Counted from the stretch's first letter, positions 1 through 7,454 are shown. The stretch: 64,000 nucleotides of DNA from Bradyrhizobium huanghuaihaiense (GCF_007830635.1 NZ_VLLA01000006.1:96917-160916), one strand, 5' to 3'. The notes: a model not told the origin generated them from the sequence alone. Numbers and translations are program-made.

Positions 1-439
1 CGGCGAGGTCGATGAAGGCCTGCGCGGTGCCGCCGTGGTCGGGATGCATGCCCTTGGCGGCACGGCGGTAGGCCTGGTTGATGTCGTCGCAGGTGAGCTG
101 CACTGCGAGCGGCAGGCCCAGCATCTTGCGCGCGCGATCCTCGCTGGAGAGCTTCTTCGGCATCGCGTTGCGGCGGCCGAAGCGCGGCGCGGTCAGCCCA
201 TGAACGACCTCGAGCACCACACAGAGCCGGCGCTGGGCCGCCTGCGTGACGCTGTGATCGTCGTTGACCACGGCCTGGCGCAGCACCGGAAGCGCTTGCT
301 CGGCGGCCTGTCGCAGCGTGGCATCCGTGCTCATCCGCACGATCTCGGCCACGACCCGGCCAGCCTCGGCCCAGTCGGCCGGCTGTGCCGACCGCAGGCG
401 CTCGAGAGCGAGTTTCCAGGATTCAAGCCGTTCCATCAT
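1..439 (-). CDS. J-domain (DnaJ-like) protein, 3' part cut by window edge
   Basis: The minus-strand frame opens with two adjacent ATG codons at 439 and 436 and runs off the left edge, so the protein is incomplete. About 145 residues are visible. The N-terminal 100 residues form an unassigned, probably helical region. The last visible part reads as the first helices of a J-domain, with the diagnostic HPD tripeptide in MHPDHGG near the cut end. J-domains recruit Hsp70 (DnaK) and stimulate its ATPase. A J-domain at the C-terminal side, rather than at the N-terminus as in DnaJ, suggests a specialised co-chaperone. Its client cannot be told. The HPD motif is seen; the role is family knowledge. Confidence 0.75.
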   Translation of the reverse strand, partial: MMERLESWKLALERLRSAQPADWAEAGRVVAEIVRMSTDATLRQAAEQALPVLRQAVVNDDHSVTQAAQRRLCVVLEVVHGLTAPRFGRRNAMPKKLSSEDRARKMLGLPLAVQLTCDDINQAYRRAAKGMHPDHGGTAQAFIDLA

Positions 440-550
440 GCGCGCAACGTTTAGCAATGAAGATCAGTATGCCAAGGCCGCCGTTTCCGACCCCTTAATT
501 TCGGGTTAGCCTTTCATGAAACTTAGAAACGAAATCGGGAGGAAAATGTC

Positions 551-1318
551 ATGGCATTGCTCGCAAACCACATCGCTGTCGTCACGGGCGCCGGGTCCGG
601 TATCGGCCGCGCGATCGCGGCCGGCTACGCCCGCGAGGGCGCGCACGTGGTGCTGCTCGACGTCAACGCCGACACGGTCGCGGAGGTCGCCCAGGAGATC
701 CGAAAATCGGGCGGCAAGGCCGACAGCTTCGCACTCGACGTGACCAGACGCGATGATTGCTTTGCGCTCGCAGAGCAGGTCGCGGGCAAGGTCGGGCAGG
801 TCTCGATCCTCGTCAACAATGCCGGTATCACCCGCCGCAACGCCTTCACCGCCGAGACCGAGACGGTGGCGAAGGACTGGAACGACATCATCTCGCTCAA
901 CCTCAACGGCGTCTTCAACATGACGCAGGCCTTCCTCGCGCCGTTGCGCGCGAGCAAAGGCCGCATCGTCAATATCGGCTCGATCCAGTCCTTCGTGCAT
1001 CTGCGCACGCCGAGCTCGGCGGCGTATACGACGTCGAAACACGGCGTGCTCGGCTTCACCAAGGCGCTCGCGGTCGAGCTCGGCAAGGAAGGCGTGCGCG
1101 TCAACGCGATCGGGCCGGGCTTCATCGAGACCAACATCAACGCCCAAGTGCGTGCGACCAATCCGGCGCTGGTGCAGGCCTTCGTCGATCACACGCCGCT
1201 GGCGCGCACCGGCAAGCCCGAGGACATCGTGGGCCCCGCGATCTTCCTCGCCTCGGACATGTCGGCCTATGTCACGGGCACGATCGTGATGGTCGACGGC
1301 GGGTACCGGACGGTGTGA
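551..1318 (+). CDS. SDR-family NAD(P)-dependent oxidoreductase
   Basis: A classical short-chain dehydrogenase of 255 residues, the usual length for the family. It shows the cofactor-binding TGAGSGIG at residues 12-19, the NNAG motif at 89-92, and the catalytic Ser144, Tyr159 and Lys163 (YTTSK). The C-terminal substrate region ends in the common VDGGY pattern. An AGGAAA ribosome site lies just before the ATG at 551. Such enzymes oxidise or reduce alcohol/ketone groups in sugars, acids or acyl chains; the substrate is not evident. It stands alone, not in an operon: the upstream gene diverges, and a hairpin followed by a short T-run lies about 20 bases downstream. Confidence 0.9.
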   Translation: MALLANHIAVVTGAGSGIGRAIAAGYAREGAHVVLLDVNADTVAEVAQEIRKSGGKADSFALDVTRRDDCFALAEQVAGKVGQVSILVNNAGITRRNAFTAETETVAKDWNDIISLNLNGVFNMTQAFLAPLRASKGRIVNIGSIQSFVHLRTPSSAAYTTSKHGVLGFTKALAVELGKEGVRVNAIGPGFIETNINAQVRATNPALVQAFVDHTPLARTGKPEDIVGPAIFLASDMSAYVTGTIVMVDGGYRTV

Positions 1319-1337
1319 GGCGCGGCCCTCTGTCATC

Positions 1338-1383
1338 ACACGCGGTGTCATCGTCCGCTTCGCGAGGCATGACACCGTGTTTG
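1338..1383 (+). terminator. hairpin after the SDR gene
   Basis: An inverted repeat with a roughly 12-bp stem (1338-1351 with 1369-1380, one bulge) and a GC-rich loop, followed by a short T-stretch. It sits directly after the stop codon of the SDR gene, as expected of a rho-independent terminator, though it may instead be a member of a dispersed palindrome family. Confidence 0.5.
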
Positions 1384-1477
1384 TCGCGCGCGAGATAGGT
1401 CCGCATCGCCATGCATCTTCTGCCAAACGCGGCCGCTTCGCGGCATTCCTGAGGTCATCTGGTGCGATCGTCCGCAA

Positions 1478-1492
1478 TTAACCTTTCATTAA
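1478..1492 (+). promoter_or_regulatory. CtrA-type box TTAA-N7-TTAA
   Basis: The sequence TTAACCTTTCATTAACC contains two TTAA half-sites separated by exactly seven bases, matching the known alphaproteobacterial CtrA response-regulator consensus TTAA-N7-TTAA. It lies about 92 bases upstream of the small Fis-type HTH gene at 1584, in a non-coding stretch. CtrA binding is inferred from the motif only. Confidence 0.5.
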
Positions 1493-1583
1493 CCAAACCC
1501 GCCCACCGTGGTTCTACGGCCTGGGGGTCGTTGTTCTCGATCCGCTTCCAGCGAAGGAAGCGGGCGTTGATCGGGGTGTGTTG

Positions 1584-1829
1584 ATGACCACTGTTCATGT
1601 CGCGGCGCCGCAGGACGCACAATTCCTCGCTCCGAACCAGATCGTTCCACTGCTGATCGGCGCAACCGTCGACGAGGTCGAGCGCGAGCTCGTGCTCCAG
1701 ACGCTCGCTCGCTGCGACGGCAACCGCACACGCGCATCGCGCGTGCTCGGCCTGTCGGTGCGCACGCTGCGCAACAAGATCAGGCTCTATGCCGCCTCCG
1801 GCATCGAGGTGCCGACCTGTCAGGAGTAG
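1584..1829 (+). CDS. small Fis-type helix-turn-helix DNA-binding protein (FlbD C-terminus-like)
   Basis: An 81-residue protein whose C-terminal half is a clear Fis/NtrC-type helix-turn-helix: a helix with LVLQTLARCDGNRTRAS followed by VLGLSVRTLRNKI, the recognition helix. The pattern GNRTRA-(S/A)-x-LG-(I/L)-S-(V/I)-RTLRNK is characteristic of the DNA-binding end of the flagellar regulator FlbD and relatives, but no receiver or AAA+ domain is present. ATG 1584 was chosen; a GTG at 1578 in the same frame is possible, and neither has a strong ribosome site. The upstream CtrA-like box suggests cell-cycle or flagellar control. Function is inferred. Confidence 0.75.
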   Translation: MTTVHVAAPQDAQFLAPNQIVPLLIGATVDEVERELVLQTLARCDGNRTRASRVLGLSVRTLRNKIRLYAASGIEVPTCQE

Positions 1830-1850
1830 TGCGCAACTGCGTGCGGACGA

Positions 1851-2120
1851 TCAATCCGCCTGCGAGGCTGTGCCGCCAGACAAGCGGCGCAGCCCGCGCT
1901 GTGCACACATGCCAGCCAGCATCGCAAGTGCGATGACCGCGACCGCCGCCGCAATCAGCTCGATGGCGCGGAGAGCGAAAGCCGTCATGACAGCCCATGC
2001 CGGCTGCGGCTCCTCGGCGAAGGCAATCGGCATGATGCCAGGCACGAGCAGTTGGGCGATGACGATAGCCGCGGCGAGGATCGCGGCGGACAGGCAGAAG
2101 ATCTTCAATGCTGCGCGCAT
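1851..2120 (-). CDS. small two-TM membrane protein of unknown function
   Basis: An 89-residue protein starting MRAALKIF at 2120, chosen because a GAGGAG ribosome site sits a few bases upstream; an in-frame start further out lacks one. Two hydrophobic segments are visible: residues about 4-28, which could be a membrane anchor, and about 45-70. A short basic tail follows. No known family was recognised. It is convergent with the Fis-type regulator at 1584-1829. Confidence 0.6.
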   Translation of the reverse strand: MRAALKIFCLSAAILAAAIVIAQLLVPGIMPIAFAEEPQPAWAVMTAFALRAIELIAAAVAVIALAMLAGMCAQRGLRRLSGGTASQAD

Positions 2121-2279
2121 CGATCGCTCCTCGCGATGATCGTGGCCCTGCAAAGCTCAATGACACGTCGCCTCGCTCCGTCGATTGATGTTGATCAAGC
2201 GCAGCACGATGCGCCGGTGGAATTGCTGCTGTCGTCAAACGCCGCTAAGTAGCTTGCTTCCGGTCAAGGGAGCAGTGGT

Positions 2280-2789
2280 GTGGCAGACGATCAGGGACGG
2301 CAGGGACCTCCGGGTCCGCGTGGGCGGCAGGGCGAACCGGGACGGCCGGGACCGCAGGGTCATCCGGGCAAGCGGGGCCCGGACGGAGCGCGCGGCAAGC
2401 CGGGGCCGCAGGGCAAGCCGGGACTGATCGGAAAGGCGGGACCGCTGGGCAAGGCCGGTCCGCAAGGCAAGCAGGGCGAAGCCGGCCCGCGTGGCGCGGC
2501 CGGCCCGCAGGGTTCGGTCGGACCGGCGGGGCCGCAAGGTGCGCGCGGCGAGCAAGGTCCGCCCGGCCCGCTGCCGTCGATCGAGCAGGTGCTGCCGTGG
2601 CTCGACCAGCTCTTCGACGCCTGGGACGAGCGCCGCCGCCAGCGCGAACGTGAAGCCGCCGAGCGCGCGGCGCTCGAGGCCGCCGTTCAGGAGGCCGGTG
2701 AGCCGATCGCCGATGACGAGGGCGACGACGGCGAAGCCGACGATCACAGGAAAAAGAAGAAAAAGAAGAAGCACGGCAACAAGAGCTAG
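2280..2789 (+). CDS. collagen-like protein with charged, poly-Lys tail
   Basis: A 169-residue protein with a GTG start preceded by GGGAG. Residues about 6-97 are an almost unbroken run of Gly-X-Y triplets rich in Pro, Gln, Lys and Arg ([17 protein letters not shown]), i.e. a collagen-like domain able to form a triple helix. It is followed by a helical, highly charged region ([19 protein letters not shown]) that could act as a trimerisation coiled coil, then an acidic stretch and a run of seven lysines. No signal peptide, anchor or LPXTG motif is seen, so its location is unclear. Its role is unknown. Confidence 0.8.
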   Translation: MADDQGRQGPPGPRGRQGEPGRPGPQGHPGKRGPDGARGKPGPQGKPGLIGKAGPLGKAGPQGKQGEAGPRGAAGPQGSVGPAGPQGARGEQGPPGPLPSIEQVLPWLDQLFDAWDERRRQREREAAERAALEAAVQEAGEPIADDEGDDGEADDHRKKKKKKKHGNKS

Positions 2790-2800
2790 CGGCCGCACAC

Positions 2801-2932
2801 GTGCCCCGGACGCAGCGCAGCACGCAGTGATGCGCTGCTGAGCCGGGGCCCACGACGCTGAGCCGTGGAGGCGACCTCTAGGTCCCGGCTCTGCGTCGCA
2901 CCGCTAGCGCGCTGCGCCGCGTCCGGGACACG
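2801..2932. repeat. long imperfect palindrome, family B copy 1
   Basis: A near-palindromic intergenic element of about 132 bases. Its ends are GTGCCCCGGACGC and GCGTCCGGGACAC, and internal parts are also self-complementary (GAGCCGGGGC with GGTCCCGGCTC). A second copy with the same ends lies at 19511-19645. It would fold into a long branched hairpin in either strand. It separates the collagen-like gene from a minus-strand gene. Confidence 0.75.
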
Positions 2933-2938
2933 CAGCGA

Positions 2939-3160
2939 TCAAGAAGCCCCGGAGGAATCATCCCGGCGCGACAGCATGCCCATGCGCTCGAACTGCCAGC
3001 GCATGGCGCGATACCAGAGATAGCCGACCGCTGCGCCGCACAGGGCCAGGATGACGACGCTCGCGCTCGAGAACGAGCCGCTCCACCACATCATCCACGC
3101 GGTCCACAGCAGCGTGAAGATGATGGCACCTGCCTTGAGAGGAAGAAGGGGGCGGCTCAT
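2939..3160 (-). CDS. small two-TM membrane protein
   Basis: A 73-residue protein starting MSRPLLPLKAG. The start at 3160 was chosen because GGAG lies seven bases upstream. Two hydrophobic, Trp-rich stretches (AGAIIFTLLWTAWMMWW and VVILALCGAAVGYLWY) look like membrane helices, followed by a short basic-acidic tail. No family is recognised. It may be transcribed after the DUF2277 gene on the same strand. Confidence 0.6.
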   Translation of the reverse strand: MSRPLLPLKAGAIIFTLLWTAWMMWWSGSFSSASVVILALCGAAVGYLWYRAMRWQFERMGMLSRRDDSSGAS

Positions 3161-3259
3161 GGTCGTGCTCCGGGCTGTCAAAACCCCGGCAGGCACCATC
3201 GCAAGGTGAGACGCCCCTTACCGTGAGCCAGATCACGGAACAGGCCGGGAAGCCCGCCG

Positions 3260-3526
3260 CTAGCCGAACCGCAACCGCGAACGCTCCTTCGCCTTCTCCG
3301 CCTCGACCTCGCGGTCGCGCGCCGGGGCATGGGTGTGCAGCGAGACCAGGAGCCTTCGCGCGGCTTCCGAGACCTCTGCCACGGCGCCGTCGAAGGCGGC
3401 CTCGTTGGCCTGCGACGGCTTGTTGAAGCCGGATAGCTTTCGCACGAACTGGAGCGCGCTGGCGTGGATCTCGTCCTCCGTCGCCGGCGGCTCGAAGTTG
3501 AACAGCGTCTTGATGTTGCGGCACAT
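3260..3526 (-). CDS. DUF2277 family protein
   Basis: An 88-residue protein beginning MCRNIKTLFNFEPPATEDEI, the near-invariant opening of the DUF2277 family, which also carries the LQFVRKLSGFNKPS block seen here at residues 25-38. The start at 3526 is supported by GGGAGAGAG upstream and by the family N-terminus; an earlier in-frame ATG is therefore rejected. The conserved Cys2 is present. Its function is unknown. Confidence 0.85.
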   Translation of the reverse strand: MCRNIKTLFNFEPPATEDEIHASALQFVRKLSGFNKPSQANEAAFDGAVAEVSEAARRLLVSLHTHAPARDREVEAEKAKERSRLRFG

Positions 3527-3654
3527 GCGGCGTCTCTCTCCCTGGGTTTCCATAAGGACGATCGGCGGAGGCGAAATCCTACATCCTTCCCCGCACTTCT
3601 GCTAAGTTCCGCCGCAAGGCGGCCGCTGAGCATGAGCCGCACGGGGAGAGAGAC

Positions 3655-4716
3655 ATGAAAGCTTCTTGCGCGGCGCTGGCAGGCGCTCTGCTGTCCTTTT
3701 CGACATGGGCGGTGGCTGCCGATTATCCCACGCCCAAGCAAGGCGACTGGGTCGCCAGGGACTTCAAGTTCCACACCGGCGAAGCCATGCCGGAGCTGAA
3801 GCTGCACTACACCACAATCGGCGAGCCGACCGGCCAGCCAGTATTGGTGCTGCATGGGACGGGCGGCTCCGGCGCGAGCATGCTGACGCCGTCCTTTGCC
3901 GGCGAGCTGTTCGGCGCCGGGCAGCCGCTCGACGCGTCCAAATATTACATCATCATTCCCGACAGCATCGGCCACGGCAAATCGTCAAAACCGTCCGACG
4001 GCATGAAGACGAGCTTTCCAAAATACGATTACGACGACATGGTCGAGGCGCAATATCGCCTGGTGACGGAGGGCCTCGGCGTCAAGCATCTGCGGCTCGT
4101 CATCGGCAATTCGATGGGCGGCATGCACACCTGGCTGTGGGGCGAGAAATATCCGAAGGCGATGGACGCGCTGATCCCGATGGCCTCGCAGCCGACCGAG
4201 ATGGCATCGCGCAACTGGATGCTGCGGCGGATCATGCTCGACACCATCCGCAACGATCCCGACTACAACGGCGGCAACTACACCACCCAGCCGCGCATGA
4301 TGAAATACGCCATCACCGCCTACGGCATCGCCAGCATCGGCGGCACGCTGGCCTATCAATCGCAGGCGCCGACGGCGGCCAAGGCCGACAAGATCGTCGA
4401 CGACCGGCTGGCGACGCCGATCACGGCGGATACCAACGACTTCCTCTACCAGTGGGAATCCTCGCACGACTACAATGCGAGCGAGAAGCTCGAAGCCATC
4501 GAGGCTTCGCTGCTGCTGATCAATTCCGCCGACGACGAGCGCAACCCGCCCGAGACCGGCCTCACGGACGCTGCGATGAAGCGCGTCAAGAACGGCCGCC
4601 TCTACCTGATCCCCGCCAGCACCGAGACGCGCGGCCACGGCACCACCAGCAATGCAAAGTTCTACAGCGAGCAAGTCAGACAATTTCTGCAAACCGCGCC
4701 GCAGCGGACGATGTAG
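3655..4716 (+). CDS. secreted alpha/beta hydrolase of the MetX-like group
   Basis: A 353-residue protein with an N-terminal signal peptide (cleavage near AVA-AD, residues 20-22), so probably periplasmic. The hydrolase fold is clear: oxyanion region LVLHGTGG at 65-71, nucleophile elbow GNSMGG with Ser153, acid Asp293 or Asp294 in SADDE, and His328 in GHGT. Overall shape resembles homoserine O-acetyltransferase-like hydrolases, but a secreted form is unlikely to make methionine and more likely acts as an esterase. GGGGAGAGAG precedes the ATG. It is monocistronic; a strong hairpin follows. Confidence 0.85.
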   Translation: MKASCAALAGALLSFSTWAVAADYPTPKQGDWVARDFKFHTGEAMPELKLHYTTIGEPTGQPVLVLHGTGGSGASMLTPSFAGELFGAGQPLDASKYYIIIPDSIGHGKSSKPSDGMKTSFPKYDYDDMVEAQYRLVTEGLGVKHLRLVIGNSMGGMHTWLWGEKYPKAMDALIPMASQPTEMASRNWMLRRIMLDTIRNDPDYNGGNYTTQPRMMKYAITAYGIASIGGTLAYQSQAPTAAKADKIVDDRLATPITADTNDFLYQWESSHDYNASEKLEAIEASLLLINSADDERNPPETGLTDAAMKRVKNGRLYLIPASTETRGHGTTSNAKFYSEQVRQFLQTAPQRTM

Positions 4717-4752
4717 GACGACGGGGCGCAAATCCACATATCGCAATGCATC

Positions 4753-4784
4753 ATATGCGGCGCCTCGGCGCCGCATATTATTTG
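4753..4784 (+). terminator. strong hairpin terminator after the hydrolase gene
   Basis: A perfect 12-bp inverted repeat (4753-4764 with 4767-4778, core GCGGCGCC) followed by TATT, 37 bases past the hydrolase stop. It is a plausible rho-independent terminator. Confidence 0.6.
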
Positions 4785-4887
4785 AGCATGCAATGCGGCG
4801 GCAGCTCGGGCTTAATCGCGTCAACGAGACGAATCGACGCGCGGGACAGTCGCGCGCCAATGAACGATGCGCGAGGAGGAAGATCGC

Positions 4888-5232
4888 ATGCACAGGCTCG
4901 CACTGTGCGTCTGGCTGGCCGCGCTGACGAGCGCCGCGTTCGCATTCGACAACGGGCAATACGATCACGTCCCGCCCGACATTCGCGCCTGGTTCAAGAG
5001 CGTGATCGCGCCGAACGGCGTGCCCTGCTGCGACATCTCCGACGGCCATCGCACCGAATACGACGTGCGCGGCGGCACCTATTGGGTGCCGATCGAGGGT
5101 CAGTGGATGGAGGTCCCCGAACGCGCCATCATCCGCGATCAGGGCAATCCGGTCGGTCAGGCCGTGGTCTGGTACGTCCACCATCGCGGCACCATCATCA
5201 TCAGCTGCTTCGTGCCGGCCGATGCGGTGTAG
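4888..5232 (+). CDS. small secreted protein of unknown function
   Basis: A 114-residue protein starting MHRLALCVWLAAL; the ATG at 4888 follows an ideal GAGGAGGAAG ribosome site. A signal peptide ends near AFA (residues 16-18), giving a mature protein of about 96 residues with a CC pair (VPCCDISDGHR), Trp-rich beta-like segments and a third Cys near the C-terminus. No family was recognised. The short mature size and Cys content suggest an exported, disulfide-containing domain. Confidence 0.7.
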   Translation: MHRLALCVWLAALTSAAFAFDNGQYDHVPPDIRAWFKSVIAPNGVPCCDISDGHRTEYDVRGGTYWVPIEGQWMEVPERAIIRDQGNPVGQAVVWYVHHRGTIIISCFVPADAV

Positions 5233-5309
5233 CGCGTCGTGGTGGATTTCATTGGCTGGAAGCAGATCGATCGGGTAGTTTGACGCCGAGCCGACAGGGA
5301 GGCACGCCG

Positions 5310-5912
5310 TTGACCGATCTTTGCGCCGAAGCCCTCGCCACCATCTATGCCAAACCGACGCCGCGTGTGATCGCGAAGGCACGTCCCGCGATCGATGCGC
5401 ATGCGAAGAAGTTCATCGAGATGTCGCCGTTCTGCGTGCTCGCAACGTCGGGCACTGACGGGAGCGTCGACGCCTCGCCGCGCGGTGGCGGCATCGGCTT
5501 CGTCCGCGTCGCCGGTCCCAACCAGTTGCTGATGCCCGACCGCTCCGGCAACAACCGGATCGACAGTTTTCGCAACGTCGTCGAAGGCTCGGGCTTCGTG
5601 CACCTGTTGTTCTTCGTCCCCGGCATCGACGAGACGCTGCGCGTCGGCGGACGCGGCACGCTGTCGGCCGATCCGGACCTGCTCGCCTCCATGGTGGAAT
5701 TCGGCAAGCCGCCGCGCGCGGTGCTGAGCGTCGCCGTCAGCGAAGTCTATTTCCACTGCGGCAAGGCGCTGATGCGCTCGAAGCTATGGTCGGGGGACAA
5801 GGTGCAGCGCTCGGTGATGCCGAGCATCACCGAGGTCATTCACGAGCAGACCGGCCTCGGCGAGCCGGAGAGCCAGGCGATTACGGAAGAGCGCTACAAG
5901 GCGCAGCTGTAG
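5310..5912 (+). CDS. pyridoxamine 5'-phosphate oxidase-like (PPOX) FMN-binding protein
   Basis: A 200-residue protein. The proposed start is TTG 5310, since GGGAGG lies eight bases upstream and no ATG fits. It has the split-barrel FMN-binding pattern: SPFCVLATSGTDGSVDASPRGG, then LLMPDRSGNNRIDSFRNV, then VHLLFFVPGIDETLRVGGRG. This is the arrangement of small PPOX-class proteins rather than true PdxH. Such proteins reduce or bind small cofactors; the substrate here is unknown. The gene converges on bfr, with a perfect hairpin between them. Confidence 0.8.
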   Translation: MTDLCAEALATIYAKPTPRVIAKARPAIDAHAKKFIEMSPFCVLATSGTDGSVDASPRGGGIGFVRVAGPNQLLMPDRSGNNRIDSFRNVVEGSGFVHLLFFVPGIDETLRVGGRGTLSADPDLLASMVEFGKPPRAVLSVAVSEVYFHCGKALMRSKLWSGDKVQRSVMPSITEVIHEQTGLGEPESQAITEERYKAQL

Positions 5913-5939
5913 TTGGCGCGGCGACTACAGCAGCCACAG

Positions 5940-5967
5940 TGTCGTCCCGGCCTTCGCCGGGACGACA
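5940..5967. terminator. bidirectional hairpin between convergent genes
   Basis: A perfect 12-bp stem (TGTCGTCCCGGC with its complement) closed by a CTTC loop, between the convergent PPOX and bfr genes. It is suited to terminate both transcripts, although no long T-run follows. The same motif is a common dispersed hairpin in this bacterial group, from memory. Confidence 0.5.
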
Positions 5968-6011
5968 CCGGAGTATGCAGCTAACGCGGAGTATGCGGCT
6001 AGCGCCGGAGC

Positions 6012-6500
6012 TTAATGCCCCTCGCCCTCGAGCCCGCCGACGTGCTTCTGGGTGTAGAGCTCGAGGCCGATGCGGCCGATCAGGTCGAGCTGGGTTTCGA
6101 GGAAGTCGATGTGATGCTCCTCGTCGCTCATCAGCTTTTCGAACAGGTCGCGCGTGACGTAGTCCTTGACGCTGTGGCAATAGGTGGCCGCTTCCTGATA
6201 GAGCGCCCGCGCGCTCATCTCGGCGGCGAGATCGCACTCGATGATCTCCTTGACGTTCTGGCCGATGCGCAGGGGATCGAGCACCTGCATGTTCGGGAAG
6301 CCGTCGAAGAACAGGATGCGCGCGGTGAGCTTGTCGGCGTGCTCCATCTCCTCGATGGACTCCTTGCGCCAGACCTTGGCCATGTCGAGGAGGCCCCAAT
6401 TGTCGAGGAAGCGATAGTGCAGCCAGTACTGGTTGATCGCAGTCAGCTCGTGACGCAGTGCCTTGTTGAGATAGTCGATGACTTTTGCGTCGCCCTGCAT
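6012..6500 (-). CDS. bfr: bacterioferritin
   Basis: A 162-residue bacterioferritin, full length for the family. It forms the 24-subunit, haem-containing iron-storage shell in the cytoplasm and oxidises Fe(II) at a di-iron centre. Visible ligands are Glu18 (RHELTA), Glu51 and His54 (EEMEHADKL) and the later EEHHIDFLE segment. Met52, the inter-subunit haem ligand, is present. The start follows a GAGCTGGAGTG ribosome region. An ICE-type Irr box sits 43 bases upstream of the start, and bfd lies further upstream on the same strand, so storage and release proteins are adjacent. Confidence 0.97.
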   Translation of the reverse strand: MQGDAKVIDYLNKALRHELTAINQYWLHYRFLDNWGLLDMAKVWRKESIEEMEHADKLTARILFFDGFPNMQVLDPLRIGQNVKEIIECDLAAEMSARALYQEAATYCHSVKDYVTRDLFEKLMSDEEHHIDFLETQLDLIGRIGLELYTQKHVGGLEGEGH

Positions 6501-6542
6501 GGTTCACTCCAGCTCTTGCAGTCCAAAACGGGCCTAACCGTA

Positions 6543-6559
6543 TTTAGAATGCTTCTAAG
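6543..6559 (-). promoter_or_regulatory. Irr box (ICE motif) upstream of bfr
   Basis: TTTAGAA-TGC-TTCTAAG differs at one position from the iron control element TTTAGAA-N3-TTCTAAA bound by the rhizobial haem-responsive regulator Irr. It lies 43 bases before the bfr start, a position expected to overlap the promoter and allow repression in low iron. Binding is inferred from sequence. Confidence 0.75.
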
Positions 6560-6632
6560 TCAGTTCGAAGACCAGAGCAACCGGCTACGGAGACGCAGCC
6601 GGGGAAAAGCTCAGCCGATAGTGCGGAAGATT

Positions 6633-6905
6633 TCAGCAGGCCGCGAGTGCGAACTTGGCGGGCTCGGCCGTCTCGTCATTGGCGGCCACGGTGTGGGAAT
6701 GCGGACAGCCGGCACAGCAGGACTTTGCGCAGGGACCAAGCGCTTCGTCGATGATGGTCTTGATGGTCCGGGCGCAGCGGCCGCATTCGGCGCTACAGCC
6801 GAGACATCCATAGACCTGCTTGGCATGACGCACGGCGTCGTCGGACTCGGCGACGGCGGCGCGGATATCATCATCGCTCAACACGTTACAGGAACAAACG
6901 ATCAT
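6633..6905 (-). CDS. bfd: bacterioferritin-associated ferredoxin
   Basis: A 90-residue [2Fe-2S] protein. It begins MIVCSCNVLSDDDI with Cys4 and Cys6 and has CGRCAR with Cys41 and Cys44, the spacing of the Bfd cluster ligands. Bfd delivers electrons to bacterioferritin so that stored iron is reduced and released. Extra cysteines at 34 and 37 and a Cys/His-rich tail (CAKSCCAGCPHSH) extend it beyond the roughly 64-residue E. coli form. It lies upstream of bfr on the same strand, with an Irr-type box in between and another upstream. Confidence 0.92.
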   Translation of the reverse strand: MIVCSCNVLSDDDIRAAVAESDDAVRHAKQVYGCLGCSAECGRCARTIKTIIDEALGPCAKSCCAGCPHSHTVAANDETAEPAKFALAAC

Positions 6906-7014
6906 GGAAGCGGCAGGCCCTTCGGTGATGCGCCATCATCGATATTTAACGGGCCAGCCGGATGCAAAGGGAAAAACCGGTATTTGAAGCTATTCCAAAC
7001 TGGCCCGGAAACAG

Positions 7015-7031
7015 CCTAGAACGGCTCTAAA
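7015..7031 (-). promoter_or_regulatory. second, imperfect ICE-type box upstream of bfd
   Basis: CCTAGAA-CGG-CTCTAAA matches the ICE consensus at 5 of 7 and 6 of 7 half-site positions with correct three-base spacing. It is 110 bases upstream of the bfd start. Its greater distance differs from the bfr box and may mean activation rather than repression, but this is inference. Confidence 0.5.
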
Positions 7032-7064
7032 ATAAGGTATTGCGGTGGATCAAGATTGCAACGC

Positions 7065-7370
7065 CTAGTCGCCGCCACCGCCTCCCCCACCGTCGCCGCC
7101 GCCCCCGCAATCTCCGCCACTGCTGCCGCTGTCGCCGCTCGAACAGCTGCCGCTGTCGGTCGAGCTGCTCGAACTGTCGCTGGAGAACCAGCTGCCCAGC
7201 GAGAAGCCGTCACTGGTCCCCGAATAGCTGTCGCCGCCGGCTCCGCCATCACCGCCGGCCCCTGCGCGCGAGCGCCGCTGACCGCGGTTCTTGAGATGGG
7301 TGATCCAGCCGTAACCGATGGCGAAGATGACCCCGGCCGCAATCAATGCATTGATCATCGCGTTGCCCAT
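7065..7370 (-). CDS. single-TM protein with Gly/Ser/Asp low-complexity tail
   Basis: About 101 residues. The start at 7370 was chosen (an ATG at 7373 is adjacent) because GGGAG lies six bases upstream. One membrane helix (NALIAAGVIFAIGYGWI) is followed by a basic patch (KNRGQRRSR), then a long tail of Gly, Ser and Asp including runs of Ser and a terminal run of Gly with single Cys residues. The tail should be disordered. Similar HVxGG-rich small membrane proteins occur in rhizobia, but no function is known. Confidence 0.55.
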   Translation of the reverse strand: MGNAMINALIAAGVIFAIGYGWITHLKNRGQRRSRAGAGGDGGAGGDSYSGTSDGFSLGSWFSSDSSSSSTDSGSCSSGDSGSSGGDCGGGGDGGGGGGGD

Positions 7371-7454
7371 CATCGTCTCCCTGGCGACCTGCGGTGCATA
7401 CCAATTGGTCGCCTCCGGCAAAGGTGCCGTTCATTGATCATTCAAACGAAGTAT

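Noticed and set aside
3666..5912. A 748-residue plus-strand frame running across three genes
   Set aside because: Its first two-thirds overlap the alpha/beta hydrolase and small secreted-protein genes in the wrong frame. Only the 3' part, from TTG 5310, is the real PPOX gene.
6977..7000. A further ICE-like sequence TTTGAAGCTATTCCAAA near bfd
   Set aside because: It needs a shifted half-site and mismatches in both arms to pair. The box at 7015-7031 is the better candidate.
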